In this document: one piece after another, positions 18,695 through 27,160 of the stretch
Numbering within the stretch: the first letter of the stretch is position 1
Layout: every line of letters begins with the position of its first letter
Assembly (NCBI RefSeq): GCF_027116575.1
Contig: NZ_CP098252.1
Span: 806,001-870,000, forward strand
DNA from: Oxalobacter aliiformigenes
GTDB taxonomy: Bacteria; Pseudomonadota; Gammaproteobacteria; Burkholderiales; Burkholderiaceae_D
DNA: 64,000 bases
Reading direction: 5' to 3'
Notes under the pieces: generated by a model
The model's database searches: none
What the model saw: the letters and a program-made list of their open reading frames with translations, nothing else
Told to the model about the DNA's origin: nothing
Made by a program: the position numbers and the translations under genes

Positions 18695-19708
18695 TCAGTG
18701 CGTTTCCTTGTGATAGCGGGTGATGCGTTCCACTTCGTTTTTCGATCCCATGAAAACCGGAACGCGCTGATGCAGTTTTTCGGGAACGACATCGAGCATT
18801 GGAATCAGGCCGTTGGTCGCCGCACCGCCGGCCTGTTCAACGATCATGGCCATCGGGTTGGCCTCGTACAGCAGACGGATGCGGCCGCCTGCCTCGATGT
18901 TGCGTTCGTCGGCGGGATACATGAAAACGCCGCCGCGTGTCAGGATCCGGTGCATGTCGGTCACCATGGATGCGACCCAGCGCATGTTGAAATCCCTGCC
19001 GAGCGGTCCTTCCTTGCCGGCCTGCATTTCATCGAAGTACCGTTTGACCGGCGGGAACCAGCGCCGCTGGTTCGAGGCATTGATGGCGTATTCGCTGGTC
19101 GTTTCCGGAATTTTCATATTGGGATGGGTGAGAACCCACGATCCCATTTCACGGTCCAGCGTGAATCCGTTGGTGCCGCGGCCGGTAGTCAGTACCAGAA
19201 GGGTTTGGGGGCCGTAGAGGGCATAGCCGGCGGCGATTTGCTGGCGGCCGGGTTGCAGGAAATCGGCTTCGGTGGCGTCCGTCTTGCCTTCGGGCATGGC
19301 AAGCACCGAAAAAATGGTGCCGATGGAAACGTTGACGTCGATATTGCTCGATCCGTCCAGCGGATCGAAGAGCAACAGGTAATTGCCGTGCGGATAGGTT
19401 TTCGAGATAGGATGAATCGTTTCCATTTCCTCTGAAGCGACAGCGGCCAGATAACCGCCCCATTCATTGGATTCCAGAAGGATTTCGTTGGAGAGTACAT
19501 CCAGTTTTTTCTGGACTTCTCCCTGTACGTTTTCCGTTTCGTTGCTGCCCAGGATGTTTCCGAGCGCTCCCTTGCCGACGGAATGACTGATTGTCTTGCA
19601 GGCACGGCAGACGACTTCCAGAAGCAGACGCAATTCTTCCGGAACGGTGCCGTATTTCCGGTTTTCCTCAATCAGGTGTTGCGTCAGACTGATACGTTTA
19701 GGTCTCAT
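18695..19708 (-). CDS. fbp: Class I fructose-1,6-bisphosphatase
   Basis: A 337-residue protein from ATG 19708 ([20 protein letters not shown]), with GAAGAAAG upstream. It hydrolyses fructose-1,6-bisphosphate to fructose-6-phosphate in gluconeogenesis. The metal/phosphate signature [11 protein letters not shown] lies at 114-124, with [11 protein letters not shown] near 50 and [20 protein letters not shown] near the C-terminus. It starts 28 bases after pepN and is probably cotranscribed with it. An in-frame upstream start would overlap pepN and has no support. Confidence 0.96.
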   Translation of the reverse strand: MRPKRISLTQHLIEENRKYGTVPEELRLLLEVVCRACKTISHSVGKGALGNILGSNETENVQGEVQKKLDVLSNEILLESNEWGGYLAAVASEEMETIHPISKTYPHGNYLLLFDPLDGSSNIDVNVSIGTIFSVLAMPEGKTDATEADFLQPGRQQIAAGYALYGPQTLLVLTTGRGTNGFTLDREMGSWVLTHPNMKIPETTSEYAINASNQRRWFPPVKRYFDEMQAGKEGPLGRDFNMRWVASMVTDMHRILTRGGVFMYPADERNIEAGGRIRLLYEANPMAMIVEQAGGAATNGLIPMLDVVPEKLHQRVPVFMGSKNEVERITRYHKETH

Positions 19709-19736
19709 GATGCTTTCTTCTTTTTTCGATGTGATG

Positions 19737-22394
19737 TCAGGCAGACAGGGTTTTTTCAATGATTTCGCGTGTGTCGCGGGACAAAGGCTGTTCCGAAACG
19801 TGCCGCAAGGCCTGTTCTGCCGGTTTGCGCAAAGACGGAATGTATCGTTTCCACTGATCCATGCATCTTGCCAGCCGTGCGGCGACCTGTGGATTGATCC
19901 GGTCCAGTTCGATCAGGTTCTTGCTCCAGAATTCGTAACCGCTTCCGTCAGCTGCATGGAATTGTGCCATATTGTTGTGGCAAAATCCAAAGATGAGACT
20001 GCGTGCCCGGTTGGGGTTTTTGAGGGTGAAGGCCGGGTGTTCCATGAGCGTTGTGATGGTTTCGATGCCGGCATGGGGAGAAGTGGCCTGTAACGAGAAC
20101 CATTTGTCGATGACGAGCGCTTCGTTTTCGAATTCCCGGTAAAAATCGTCCAGCAGGGCTTTTGCCTCGGGATGCCTGTTCATGCAGCCGGAGTGAACCA
20201 GCGACGTCAGGGCGGCCAGCCGGTCGGTCATGTTGTCCGCACGGTTGTACTGTTCGATGGCCATTTGGCAGTAGGCGGGCTTGTCCAGCGCAAGCAGATA
20301 GGATAACGCCAGATTTTTCAGGGCGCGTTTTCCTGCGTCGGAAGGAACGGGGCGGTACGTCCCTTCTGTCCTGTTGCGATCCCATGCATCGCGCCATTCC
20401 TTTTCGAGTTTTTCCGCCAGTGCCTTGCGCATGAACTGGCGGGCCTGATGAATGGCATGGGGATCGATTTCATCCAGTCTTTCTGCCACCATCATTTCAC
20501 TCGGCAGGGTCAGGGCCAGTTCTCTCAATGCGGCGTCAAGTGACATGTCGGACAGGACGGCCCGGAACGCATCGGCAAATGCCGTGTCCAGTGTCAGGGG
20601 CTGGCCGTCCTGAACCGCTTTCGTCAGGCTGACGAGACGGCGCGCGGCGAGACGCTGGCCGGCTTCCCAGCGGTTGAAGTGATCGCTGTCGTGGGAAAGC
20701 AGGTGCAGCAATTCATCATCGGATTGTTCGTATTCCAGAATGACGGGAGCGGAAAAATTGCGCAAGGCGGAGATGACCGGTTTTTCCGCGACATCGACGA
20801 AAGTGAATGTCTGGCTGGCGTCAGACAATTCCAGAATGCAGGAGGTTCCAGAATCCTTTCCTCCTTTCAGTCGCAACGGCATGTCGTTGCCCTTGCTGTC
20901 CAGAAGACCGATAGCGAAAGGGATCAAAAACGGCTGTTTTTCAGTCTGACCGGGTGTCGGCGGACAGGACTGGGAGAGGGAAACAGTAAGTGTCCGTTTT
21001 TTTTCGTCGTAGTGGCTTTCCAGTCTGACGCGGGGGGTTCCGGCCTGGCTGTACCAGCGTTCGAATTGCGAGAGATCGCGTCCGTTGGCGTCAGCCATCG
21101 CGGCGAGAAAGTCGTTGCATGTGACGGCGTTGCCGTCATGGCGGCTGAAATAAAGGTCCATGCCTTTTCTGAAACCGTCACGGCCGAAAAGGGTCTGGTA
21201 CATGCGGACGACCTCAGCGCCTTTTTCGTAGACGGTAACGGTATAGAAGTTGTTGATTTCCTGATAGGCATCCGGACGGACGGGATGGGCCATGGGGCCG
21301 GCATCCTCGGGGAACTGCAATTGCCGCAGGGTGCGGACATCTTCGATCCGTTTGACGGCACGGCCCGAATCGCTTCCGGTCAGGTCTGCGGAGAATTCCT
21401 GATCGCGAAAAACGGTCAGCCCTTCTTTCAGGGAAAGCTGGAACCAGTCGCGGCAGGTGACCCTGTCACCGGTCCAGTTGTGGAAATATTCGTGACCGAC
21501 GACAGATTCGATGTTGGCGTAATCGGTATCGGTCGCGACTCGCGGGTTGGCCAGGACGTACCGGGTGTTGAAGATGTTCAGTCCCTTGTTTTCCATGGCG
21601 CCCATGTTGAAGTCGCTGACGGCGACGATCATGAAGCGGTCGAGATCGAGTTCCAGACCGAAACGGGATTCGTCCCACCGTATGCTGTGTTTGAGCGATT
21701 CCATCGCGTGGGCAGTCTTGTCCAGGTTGTTTTTCTCGACCCAGACCTGCAACAGGACATCGCGGCCGTCGGCCAGTCTGAATGTTTCTTCCCGGCAGAC
21801 CAGATTGCCCGCCACCAGGGCAAAGAGGTAGGATGGTTTTCTGAACGGATCGTCCCATACGGCGTAGTGGCGGTCGTTGGGCAGGTCTCCTGTTTCGACC
21901 AGATTGCCGTTGGAGAGCAGAACCGGGTATTTTTCCTTGTCGGCACGGATCGTGACGGTATAGGTCGCCATCACATCGGGGCGGTCTGGATACCAGGTGA
22001 TTTTCCGGAATCCTTCGGCTTCGCACTGGGTGAAAAAGTTGCCGTTGGAAAGATAAAGTCCCATCAGGGAGGTGTTCTGGTCAGGATGGATGAGCGTGTC
22101 GACGACGAGCGTGACATCATCGGGGGCATTGGCGATACGGAGTTCGCCGTTGTCTGTCGCATAGTCTGATTTGGCCAGCGTTTTGCCGTTCATGACGATT
22201 TTGACCGGTTCCAGCGCTTCACCATACAGGACGATGTCGTGGCTTTCCGATTCGGGATTGTGCCGGAGGCGGGTGGTGGCCTTTACCTGGGTCACGGATG
22301 GCCCGAGATCGAATGTAAGGTCGATGTGATCGACAAGGAATGGAGGAACGGTGTAATCCTGACGATAAATGGTAATGGAAGAGGATGAAGTCAT
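19737..22394 (-). CDS. pepN: Aminopeptidase N (M1 family)
   Basis: An 885-residue zinc aminopeptidase from ATG 22394, about the usual length for the proteobacterial enzyme (E. coli, 870). The exopeptidase motif GAMENKG lies at 265-271 and the zinc motif HEYFHNW at 301-307 with the third ligand Glu324 (LKEGLTVF). It removes N-terminal residues from peptides in the cytoplasm. The C-terminal half is the long helical domain typical of PepN. It lies downstream of galU but is separated from it by a terminator. Confidence 0.97.
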   Translation of the reverse strand: MTSSSSITIYRQDYTVPPFLVDHIDLTFDLGPSVTQVKATTRLRHNPESESHDIVLYGEALEPVKIVMNGKTLAKSDYATDNGELRIANAPDDVTLVVDTLIHPDQNTSLMGLYLSNGNFFTQCEAEGFRKITWYPDRPDVMATYTVTIRADKEKYPVLLSNGNLVETGDLPNDRHYAVWDDPFRKPSYLFALVAGNLVCREETFRLADGRDVLLQVWVEKNNLDKTAHAMESLKHSIRWDESRFGLELDLDRFMIVAVSDFNMGAMENKGLNIFNTRYVLANPRVATDTDYANIESVVGHEYFHNWTGDRVTCRDWFQLSLKEGLTVFRDQEFSADLTGSDSGRAVKRIEDVRTLRQLQFPEDAGPMAHPVRPDAYQEINNFYTVTVYEKGAEVVRMYQTLFGRDGFRKGMDLYFSRHDGNAVTCNDFLAAMADANGRDLSQFERWYSQAGTPRVRLESHYDEKKRTLTVSLSQSCPPTPGQTEKQPFLIPFAIGLLDSKGNDMPLRLKGGKDSGTSCILELSDASQTFTFVDVAEKPVISALRNFSAPVILEYEQSDDELLHLLSHDSDHFNRWEAGQRLAARRLVSLTKAVQDGQPLTLDTAFADAFRAVLSDMSLDAALRELALTLPSEMMVAERLDEIDPHAIHQARQFMRKALAEKLEKEWRDAWDRNRTEGTYRPVPSDAGKRALKNLALSYLLALDKPAYCQMAIEQYNRADNMTDRLAALTSLVHSGCMNRHPEAKALLDDFYREFENEALVIDKWFSLQATSPHAGIETITTLMEHPAFTLKNPNRARSLIFGFCHNNMAQFHAADGSGYEFWSKNLIELDRINPQVAARLARCMDQWKRYIPSLRKPAEQALRHVSEQPLSRDTREIIEKTLSA

Positions 22395-22558
22395 TTTCTG
22401 TTATTTCAGCGTTTTTTCGGTAAAAGCGGAAAAGAAAATCTGTTTCAGGGTGATGGACGGGAAACGGTTTCCATTCCGGCGTGAGGTTTCACATTATCCA
22501 ACAGAATCGGGCGGTATGGTAAATGGCAGATGAAATCGTGTCCTGTGAACGGATAGAT

Positions 22559-22609
22559 AAAAAAAGATTCTTTTTCGTTTTTCGAAATCCGGTAAAAAGA
22601 ATCTTTTTT
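22559..22609 (-). terminator. Terminator between galU and pepN
   Basis: A perfect 16-bp inverted repeat, AAAAAAGATTCTTTTT and AAAAAGAATCTTTTTT, encloses an 18-base loop about 25 bases downstream of galU. The stem is short of GC but has A/T runs on both sides, so it could act on both strands. Confidence 0.7.
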
Positions 22610-22635
22610 CAGGAAAACGCCGGGTATCGGGGTGA

Positions 22636-23619
22636 TCATGCCATGTTGACGGGGCGGCTGTTCCAGGGGGGTCTGCGGCCGGTAGCCAGTGCGGTTACTC
22701 CGGAATAGTCGGGAGACGGTACCGGGGTGAACGTTTTTTTGCGGATGCTGTCTTCAGGGCGGTTGTCCAGAAATTGTCTGAAAGCCGTACCGACTTCCTC
22801 GTGTTTCAGGGCATACTGGACGGTCGCTTTCAGATAACCCAATTTGCTGCCACAGTCGTAACGGGTTCCGTCGAAGCGGTAGGCGAATGCGGCTTCTTCT
22901 GCCAGAAGCGATGCAATGGCATCGGTCAGTTGCAATTCACCGCCAGAGCCGGGTTTCAGTTTTTTCAGATGAGCGAAAATGGCCGGAGAAAGAATGTAAC
23001 GGCCGACAACGCCCAGATCGGAAGGGGCGTTTTCGGGAGCGGGTTTCTCGATGATCCGGTCGATGGCCAGCAGATGGCCTTCTTTCTTGCCAGCTACCAT
23101 GCCGTAATCCCGGCTTCTGGAAATATCGATTTTTTCGACGCCGATAATGCTGTGTCCACAGGTTTCGTAAAGATCGGTCATCTGGCGCATGACGGGGATA
23201 TCGGCATCGAGCAGATCATCGGCGAGAATCACGGCGAACGGTTCTTTCCTGACCAGTTTTTCGGCACACAATACGGCATGTCCCAGTCCCAGCGCTTCAG
23301 CCTGACGGACGAAAAAGCATTCCACATTTCCGGGTTTGATACTTTTGAGAACATCCAGCAGGTTTTTCTTGTTTTTGGCGTACAGTTCCGTTTCCAGTTC
23401 ATAGGCTTTGTCGAAGTGGTCTTCAATGGCACGCTTGTTTCGTCCGGTCACGAATATCATTTCCGTGATTCCGGCTGCTGCCGCTTCTTCCACGGCATAC
23501 TGGATCAGGGGTTTGTCGACAATGGGGAGCATTTCCTTGGGGCTGGCCTTGGTGGCCGGCAGGAAACGGGTACCGAGGCCGGCTACGGGAAAAACCGCTT
23601 TGGTGATTTTTTGTGTCAT
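22636..23619 (-). CDS. galU: UTP--glucose-1-phosphate uridylyltransferase
   Basis: A 327-residue protein from ATG 23619 (MTQKITKAVFPVAGLGTRFL), with AAGAGG upstream. It makes UDP-glucose for lipopolysaccharide, exopolysaccharide and galactose metabolism. The nucleotide-binding signature AGLGTRFLP and the catalytic KASPKEM are at 13-30. Also seen are ALGLGHAVLCA, VILADDLL and EKPAPENAPS. The C-terminus continues about 35 residues past the usual end with a Pro/Arg-rich tail (PDYSGVTALATGRRPPWNSR), whose role is unclear. Confidence 0.95.
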   Translation of the reverse strand: MTQKITKAVFPVAGLGTRFLPATKASPKEMLPIVDKPLIQYAVEEAAAAGITEMIFVTGRNKRAIEDHFDKAYELETELYAKNKKNLLDVLKSIKPGNVECFFVRQAEALGLGHAVLCAEKLVRKEPFAVILADDLLDADIPVMRQMTDLYETCGHSIIGVEKIDISRSRDYGMVAGKKEGHLLAIDRIIEKPAPENAPSDLGVVGRYILSPAIFAHLKKLKPGSGGELQLTDAIASLLAEEAAFAYRFDGTRYDCGSKLGYLKATVQYALKHEEVGTAFRQFLDNRPEDSIRKKTFTPVPSPDYSGVTALATGRRPPWNSRPVNMA

Positions 23620-24156
23620 TTGGCTATACCTCTTGCAGGTTGACATGGACATTATTCCGGCATCTGTTGTGTTGTTGAAATGTCCGTTCACTTTTTTAAC
23701 GGTATTTCCGGCAATACGCATTCCGGTCGGTCACGTTTTTTATGGTGATAATCGATAACAGATACGATGGGAGACTTCCTGATCCGGGATGGATTCATTC
23801 ATGGTTCTGTTATCTTTATGGTTTGCACGGGCTGTTTGGCGTGACGGGCAATGCGCGTTGAAACAGATTCCGAAAGAGTCGTCATGATGACATTTTTCCC
23901 TGAGGGTCGTTTTGACGCGAAGTAAAACAGACTGGTATAAGCAGGCAGCCGGATTTTCATGTTCAGGCGATTTGCTGATTATGAAATGGCTATATGTGGA
24001 GTCCGTTTGTAAAGAAGATTTTCATTATGGGTGAAGGAATGTATCCGGGACGGAGAATGAATCGGAACAGGGTGAAAAATTGAAAATATTGTTCGGAAAA
24101 TATCAAGATTGTGTCCGGTAGCCGGATATCAGAAAACCATGTGAAAGAGAATGGTA
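23620..24156. other. Intergenic region between H-NS and galU genes
   Basis: About 540 bases with no supported gene. It must contain the galU promoter. The stretch is AT-rich with several short A/T runs but no open frame with a ribosome site, and no RNA gene or clear promoter pair was recognised. Confidence 0.4.
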
Positions 24157-24159
24157 TAA

Positions 24160-24190
24160 AAAAACAGACCTGTCAAAACAGGTCTGTTTT
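24160..24190 (-). terminator. Intrinsic terminator of the H-NS gene
   Basis: AAACAGACCTGT-CAAA-ACAGGTCTGTTT, a perfect 12-bp stem followed by a U-run on the minus strand, lies about 40 bases downstream of the H-NS stop. Confidence 0.87.
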
Positions 24191-24228
24191 CTGGAATCAT
24201 CCAAAGTTTTCCGGATATTCGAATATCG

Positions 24229-24519
24229 TTATTTGATGAGAAATTTTTCCCTGTTGTTCGGATCGATCCATTTCGGTGCCTTGCCGCGGCCGGACCAGGT
24301 TTCACCCGTTACCGGATTCCGGTATTTCGGAGCCAGTGGGGTACGGACTTGGCCGTTTTTCTTTTTGTTGGTAAAACCGAGATCGGCCAGGGTAATGCCG
24401 TATTCGGCCATGGTCATCTTGATTTGTGCAATGGCATTGGATAATTCGTTTTTGCGGAGTTCTTCCGCTTCATGCTGAAGCTGTTTTATCTGATCCTGTA
24501 ATTGCTTGTAAGTCGCCAT
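24229..24519 (-). CDS. H-NS-family nucleoid protein
   Basis: A 96-residue protein from ATG 24519 (MATYKQLQDQIKQLQHEAEE), with AGGAAA upstream. The N-terminal half is a coiled-coil oligomerisation segment. The C-terminal DNA-binding motif YRNPVTGETWSGRGKAPKW lies at 66-84, the core that inserts into the minor groove of AT-rich DNA. Family members silence horizontally acquired AT-rich genes. The region upstream (24580-24720) is itself very AT-rich, so autoregulation is plausible. Confidence 0.93.
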   Translation of the reverse strand: MATYKQLQDQIKQLQHEAEELRKNELSNAIAQIKMTMAEYGITLADLGFTNKKKNGQVRTPLAPKYRNPVTGETWSGRGKAPKWIDPNNREKFLIK

Positions 24520-24786
24520 AATTTTTTCCTGATCAAAAGTCAGAAGAAACAAATCCGGTTTCCGTGTCTTCCGACGGTTTTAAGAAGTAGAAATATTTTT
24601 GCATCCCGATAAAACGTATTCTATATTTTCGTTTTCAATAAATAAAGGGTACATAAATGAATTGATGTTTATTTGTTTAATATTTCGCATTTATCGGAAA
24701 TGTTTCTTGTTTAAAGCCGGGTATTCCCATGTGAGCCGATGCCTGATTCATTGAAGGGAACCGGAAAAGGCCGGGCTGAATATGGC

Positions 24787-25221
24787 TTATTCGCTACAAG
24801 TATTCCATTGTAACGGGGTCAGAATACTGAATTGTCCGGTTTTCCGGTTTCTTCTGGCCAGTTTTAATAAAGCCCTGTCTTTGGTAAAGAGATAGGATGC
24901 GTGTGAATCGTAAGCGAGTTCCATGAATTTCTGGTCATCTTTATCGCTGCATACGGCAAGCAGATGATAATCCCGTTTATCCGGATTGACTAATTGGATA
25001 AAGCGGTCAAAATCCTGTCTGGATTGCGCTTTTTCAGATTCGTTTAAAGCGAGTTTGGGATAATCGAGAACACGGAGCCATTCTTCGCGACAGTCTTCAC
25101 GGGTAATGGCGATAATGGTTTTTTCATGGATGGCTTTCAGCAGGCCGGCAGAGGCGGCATCGTGAAAAACGAAGAGATCCAGACAGACATTGGTGTCCAG
25201 AACAGCCAGTTTGGAATTCAT
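24787..25221 (-). CDS. PIN-domain protein (toxin-like RNase family)
   Basis: A 144-residue protein from ATG 25221. The PIN fold is marked by VLDTNVCLDLF (Asp9), Glu47 region (REEWLRVLD), CSDKDDQKFMELA (Asp95/96) and LFTKDRALLKLA (Asp115), the acidic cluster that binds Mg2+ for RNA cleavage. It resembles the COG1569 group, annotated as putative toxin components. No small antitoxin gene lies beside it, so it is either an orphan or not a toxin. It is divergent from yaaA, with only about 30 bases between the start codons. Confidence 0.82.
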   Translation of the reverse strand: MNSKLAVLDTNVCLDLFVFHDAASAGLLKAIHEKTIIAITREDCREEWLRVLDYPKLALNESEKAQSRQDFDRFIQLVNPDKRDYHLLAVCSDKDDQKFMELAYDSHASYLFTKDRALLKLARRNRKTGQFSILTPLQWNTCSE

Positions 25222-25250
25222 AGAGTTGGTTAATCGACGGGAATATGACT

Positions 25251-26030
25251 ATGCTTGTAATTTTATCACCCTCCAAAAGACAGCGTTTTCCGGAAAACGT
25301 GACAGATGATCCGTTACAGAAAAAGCTGTTTGGTCGTCCGGAATGGATGTCGAAAGCCGAAAAGGTGGCAAAAATCATGAAAGCCTGTTCCCCTCATGAA
25401 CTGGCGCGTATTCTGAAGGCATCGGATACCATTGCCGTGACGGAAGCGGGGCATTTCAATGATTGGGACAGTCAGGTGGTTTATCCGAAGGCCCGGCCGG
25501 CTGTCATGACATTCGATGGGGATGTGTACCGGGCGCTTGATGCGGGGACGCTGACGGAAAAGGGATGGGGGTATTTGAACGGTCATCTTCGCATTCTGTC
25601 GGCCCTGTATGGCGTGTTGAAGCCGTTTGACCTGATCCAGCCGTATCGCGTCAGTTTCGAGGCTACGGCGGTCAGGCCGGAGGGAAAAAGTCTTTATGAT
25701 TACTGGAAAAAACCGGTGACCGATTCGCTCAACCGGGCCCTGGAAACTTCGGACAGTCGAGTGCTGGTGAATCTGGCATCGGCGGAATTTGCCAGGGTAG
25801 TCGATCGGGAAGCGCTGGATGGGGAGATGATCACGCCGGTTTTCCAGGAAATGAGGCAAGGAAAACCGAGGGTCATGGGACTGTATGCCAAAAAGGCGAG
25901 AGGGATGATGACACGTTATGCGGCCGAACGCGGTATCACCGATGCAGAAGATCTCAAATCCTTCGATCTCGGCGGTTATGCTTTTCATGCCGCTTCGTCG
26001 AAAGACAATATCTGGGTGTTCAGACGGTGA
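25251..26030 (+). CDS. yaaA: Peroxide stress protein YaaA
   Basis: A 259-residue DUF328/UPF0246 protein. I chose ATG 25251 (MLVILSPSKRQRFPENVTDD) because GGGA lies eight bases upstream; an ATG two codons earlier sits too close to it. YaaA lowers free iron and protects DNA during hydrogen peroxide stress in E. coli. Conserved blocks are ILSPSK, ALYGVLKPFDLIQPYR and VNLASAEF, and the DNA-binding-like C-terminus is complete (AFHAASSKDNIWVFRR). It shares a short divergent promoter region with the PIN gene. Confidence 0.94.
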   Translation: MLVILSPSKRQRFPENVTDDPLQKKLFGRPEWMSKAEKVAKIMKACSPHELARILKASDTIAVTEAGHFNDWDSQVVYPKARPAVMTFDGDVYRALDAGTLTEKGWGYLNGHLRILSALYGVLKPFDLIQPYRVSFEATAVRPEGKSLYDYWKKPVTDSLNRALETSDSRVLVNLASAEFARVVDREALDGEMITPVFQEMRQGKPRVMGLYAKKARGMMTRYAAERGITDAEDLKSFDLGGYAFHAASSKDNIWVFRR

Positions 26031-26063
26031 GGCTGCCCGGAAAAACCGGACAATGGGCAGGAG

Positions 26064-26453
26064 TTATTCCTGTCGTTTGCGGATTTCCTCTGCCAGCTCT
26101 TCTTTTCCTCTGCTTTCCAGTGTGGCGACAAGCCTGCGATGTTCCCTGACCGCCTGGTTCCAGGTGGCAAAACGCCAGCGTGGCTGGATATCGTCGGGCA
26201 ATCCGAAGACTTTTGTTTCGAAGAGCCGTTTTTCTCCTGCTCCGAACGCATGGTCGATCCCCGTGAAAATGGTCGATACCAGCAGGTCACCGACCTGTGT
26301 CTGTTCAATAATGCGATTGGCCGCCGATTTCATGAAAGTGATGTATTCTCCGAAGGAGCAGGGAACCGGTTTTTTGCCCGACAACCTGTAGAGGTGGCCC
26401 TTGAGCAGGTTTTCCGGATTGTCGGCAAAGGTATCGTTTTCCGTGTTGCTCAT
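26064..26453 (-). CDS. Small protein of unknown function, phage-protein-like
   Basis: A 129-residue protein from ATG 26453, with CAGGAAAG upstream. The central part reads VGDLLVSTIFTGIDHAFGAG then KRLFETKVFGLPDD and RWRFATWNQAVREHRRLV. A similar STVFLGxDHxFG...LFETMVFGG...YxTWxxAxxGH pattern occurs in small proteins that I associate with phage genomes, from memory and unchecked. No catalytic motif or membrane segment is visible. It is convergent with yaaA and divergent from the RidA gene. Confidence 0.6.
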   Translation of the reverse strand: MSNTENDTFADNPENLLKGHLYRLSGKKPVPCSFGEYITFMKSAANRIIEQTQVGDLLVSTIFTGIDHAFGAGEKRLFETKVFGLPDDIQPRWRFATWNQAVREHRRLVATLESRGKEELAEEIRKRQE

Positions 26454-26629
26454 GGCGTCTTTCCTGGTCAAAAAAATGCCATTGTAACGGACAAACGGCG
26501 TTGGCAGCTGTTTTCAGACGGCAATGGAGTTCGACGAAGAGGAAAACATTTGAATACAGGGCGTGCTTGGCTATAATGGGGCGATCCGCCGGAAACGGTA
26601 TCCGGCCGTATCAACCTGACAGGAAACGA

Positions 26630-27091
26630 ATGATGTCCGTTTATGAAAAACTGAAAGCCATGAATATCGAATTGCCGCCGGTGGCAAAACCGGTTGCGGC
26701 CTATGTTATGTATGTCAAATCCGGCAATCTGGTGTATTTGTCGGGACATATCGCCAAAAAGGACGGCAAGCCGCTGGTTGCCCAGTTCGGCAGGAATATT
26801 TCCGTGGAGGAAGGCAAACAGGCGGCGCGCAACACGGCAATCGACTTGCTGGCGACCTTGCAGGATGCCTGCGATGGTGATTTGAACCGCGTCAGGCGGA
26901 TTGTCAAGGTACTTTCGCTTGTCAATTCGACGGGAGACTTTACCGATCATCATCTGGTCACCAACGGGGCATCGGAGTTGCTCGTCGAGGTGTTCGGCGA
27001 AGCGGGCCGGCATGCCCGTTCGGCTTTCGGCGTGGCCCAGATTCCGACAGGTGCCTGTCTGGAACTGGAACTGATCGCCGAAATCGACTGA
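26630..27091 (+). CDS. RidA/YjgF-family protein (longer, TdcF-unlike subgroup)
   Basis: A 153-residue protein; ATG at 26630 or 26633 follows AGGAAACG. It contains the RidA fold: GNLVYLSGHIAKKDGKPLVA, GKQAARNTAIDLLATLQDA and HARSAFGVAQIPTGACLELE. RidA deaminates reactive enamine/imine intermediates of amino-acid metabolism. In this subgroup the catalytic-arginine position reads RSAFGVAQIP, where classic RidA has RxxVxVxxLP, so the enamine deaminase activity is not assured. It stands alone in its orientation. Confidence 0.88.
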   Translation: MMSVYEKLKAMNIELPPVAKPVAAYVMYVKSGNLVYLSGHIAKKDGKPLVAQFGRNISVEEGKQAARNTAIDLLATLQDACDGDLNRVRRIVKVLSLVNSTGDFTDHHLVTNGASELLVEVFGEAGRHARSAFGVAQIPTGACLELELIAEID

Positions 27092-27160
27092 GTCCCGGAA
27101 AAAAGGGCGGAGACGGGATATCCGCGAAACCGGCAACAAGGGTTTGTCCGTTTTGCCATG

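Noticed and set aside
20679..22169. A 496-residue open frame on the plus strand
   Set aside because: Antisense to pepN with its HEYFH and GAMEN motifs; shadow of strong codon bias.
24787..25221. A toxin-antitoxin pair with the PIN gene as toxin
   Set aside because: No small antitoxin reading frame lies upstream or downstream; yaaA on the other side is not an antitoxin.
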